NCBI GenBank assembly: GCA_947628305.1
Contig: CANQZG010000009.1
Coordinates: 1 to 64,000 of the forward strand
Length of the DNA stretch: 64,000 bases
Direction: 5' to 3'
Origin: an uncultured Muribaculaceae bacterium
Lineage (GTDB): Bacteria; Bacteroidota; Bacteroidia; Bacteroidales; Muribaculaceae
Shown here: positions 63,497 to 64,000 of the stretch, one piece after another
Layout of the letters: the number at the start of each line of letters is the position of its first letter
Numbering within the stretch: the stretch's first letter is position 1
Notes under the pieces: model-generated
What the model saw: the letters and a program-made list of their open reading frames with translations, nothing else
Databases searched by the model: none
Told to the model about the DNA's origin: nothing
Made by a program: the position numbers and the translations under genes

Positions 63497-64000
63497 ATGA
63501 AGAAAATATCGATACTAATAATATTATTGGCAACAATCATAGCCTGCAATGCCGAAACCTTTACACTGGACTATGTATTCCATTACACTGTCAAAAACAG
63601 GGATGCGACAATGTTAAGAGACCGAAGCGACCCCAATAATGCCTATAGGATTAAATTCACAATCGTCGACAACAACGTGAAAGTCGCAGTGTCAGAGGTC
63701 AAAATCAATGCCAACGGCATAGCGACAACCATAAAACGAATCAAAAACATATCGTTCAATTCCACCGACACCGAGGTGCCGTTGTATGAAACCGGCGACA
63801 TAATCAATTTAGGCAATAGGATACTTCTAGACAAAGAGCAATGCGCTCTCTGTCTAGACATATCCTCAGGTGACATTTATTCAGTCCAAGAACTACTGAC
63901 GGGTATGTATCTATATTCCCAATCGGACGGAAAAAAATGGGCGTCACGCACGCAAGAATACCATCAGACACAATATGACAAACTAATCGCCGCTCTTAAA
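63497..64000 (+). CDS. Secreted hypothetical protein, truncated by the window end
   Basis: Open frame to base 64000: MKKISILIILLATIIACNAETFTLDYVFHYTVKNRDATMLRD...; preceded by TACCTTTG (63457-63464). Absent from the supplied ORF track because no stop is reached. Confidence 0.7.
   Translation, partial: MKKISILIILLATIIACNAETFTLDYVFHYTVKNRDATMLRDRSDPNNAYRIKFTIVDNNVKVAVSEVKINANGIATTIKRIKNISFNSTDTEVPLYETGDIINLGNRILLDKEQCALCLDISSGDIYSVQELLTGMYLYSQSDGKKWASRTQEYHQTQYDKLIAALK

Overview
The window is 64 kb of a Bacteroidales chromosome. It is probably Muribaculaceae-like, judged from gene content, SusC/SusD genes and TTTG-N20-TAnnTTTG promoters; no taxonomic search was run. From left to right it contains: (1) housekeeping and accessory genes (GT2, nitroreductase, SDR, rpiB, trxB, LolA-like, FtsK, rpe, DedA, UDG-like); (2) a Wza/Wzc/PHP-phosphatase exopolysaccharide export module; (3) pfkA, an ABC ATPase, cysS, MscS, CapA-like and tilS; (4) a GH36 / HAD-IIA phosphatase / GlpT / GlpC / GlpB / GlpA cluster divergent from a DeoR/GlpR-type regulator, followed directly by a SusC/SusD polysaccharide utilization locus with two BACON lipoproteins, a calcineurin-like phosphoesterase lipoprotein, a GH31 enzyme and a secreted glycerophosphodiester phosphodiesterase; (5) pepP-like, gamma-carbonic anhydrase, a tRNA Thr-Tyr-Gly-Thr cluster, tuf, tRNA-Trp, secE, nusG, rplKAJL, rpoB and rpoC. 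The most interesting system candidate is item 4: a locus whose enzymes together look suited to catabolism of a glycerol-phosphate-containing glycan, such as teichoic or lipoteichoic acid or another glycosylated glycerophosphodiester. A shared 15-bp motif upstream of the DeoR gene and in the PUL leader may link its two halves. A second highlight is a ~200-bp foldback element present in two copies. One sits between rpoB and rpoC and the other directly abuts the UDG-like gene. The copies show compensatory substitutions in their predicted stems and carry an outward-facing TAATTTTG promoter-like box. All functional calls come from reading the translated ORFs; no database search was performed.
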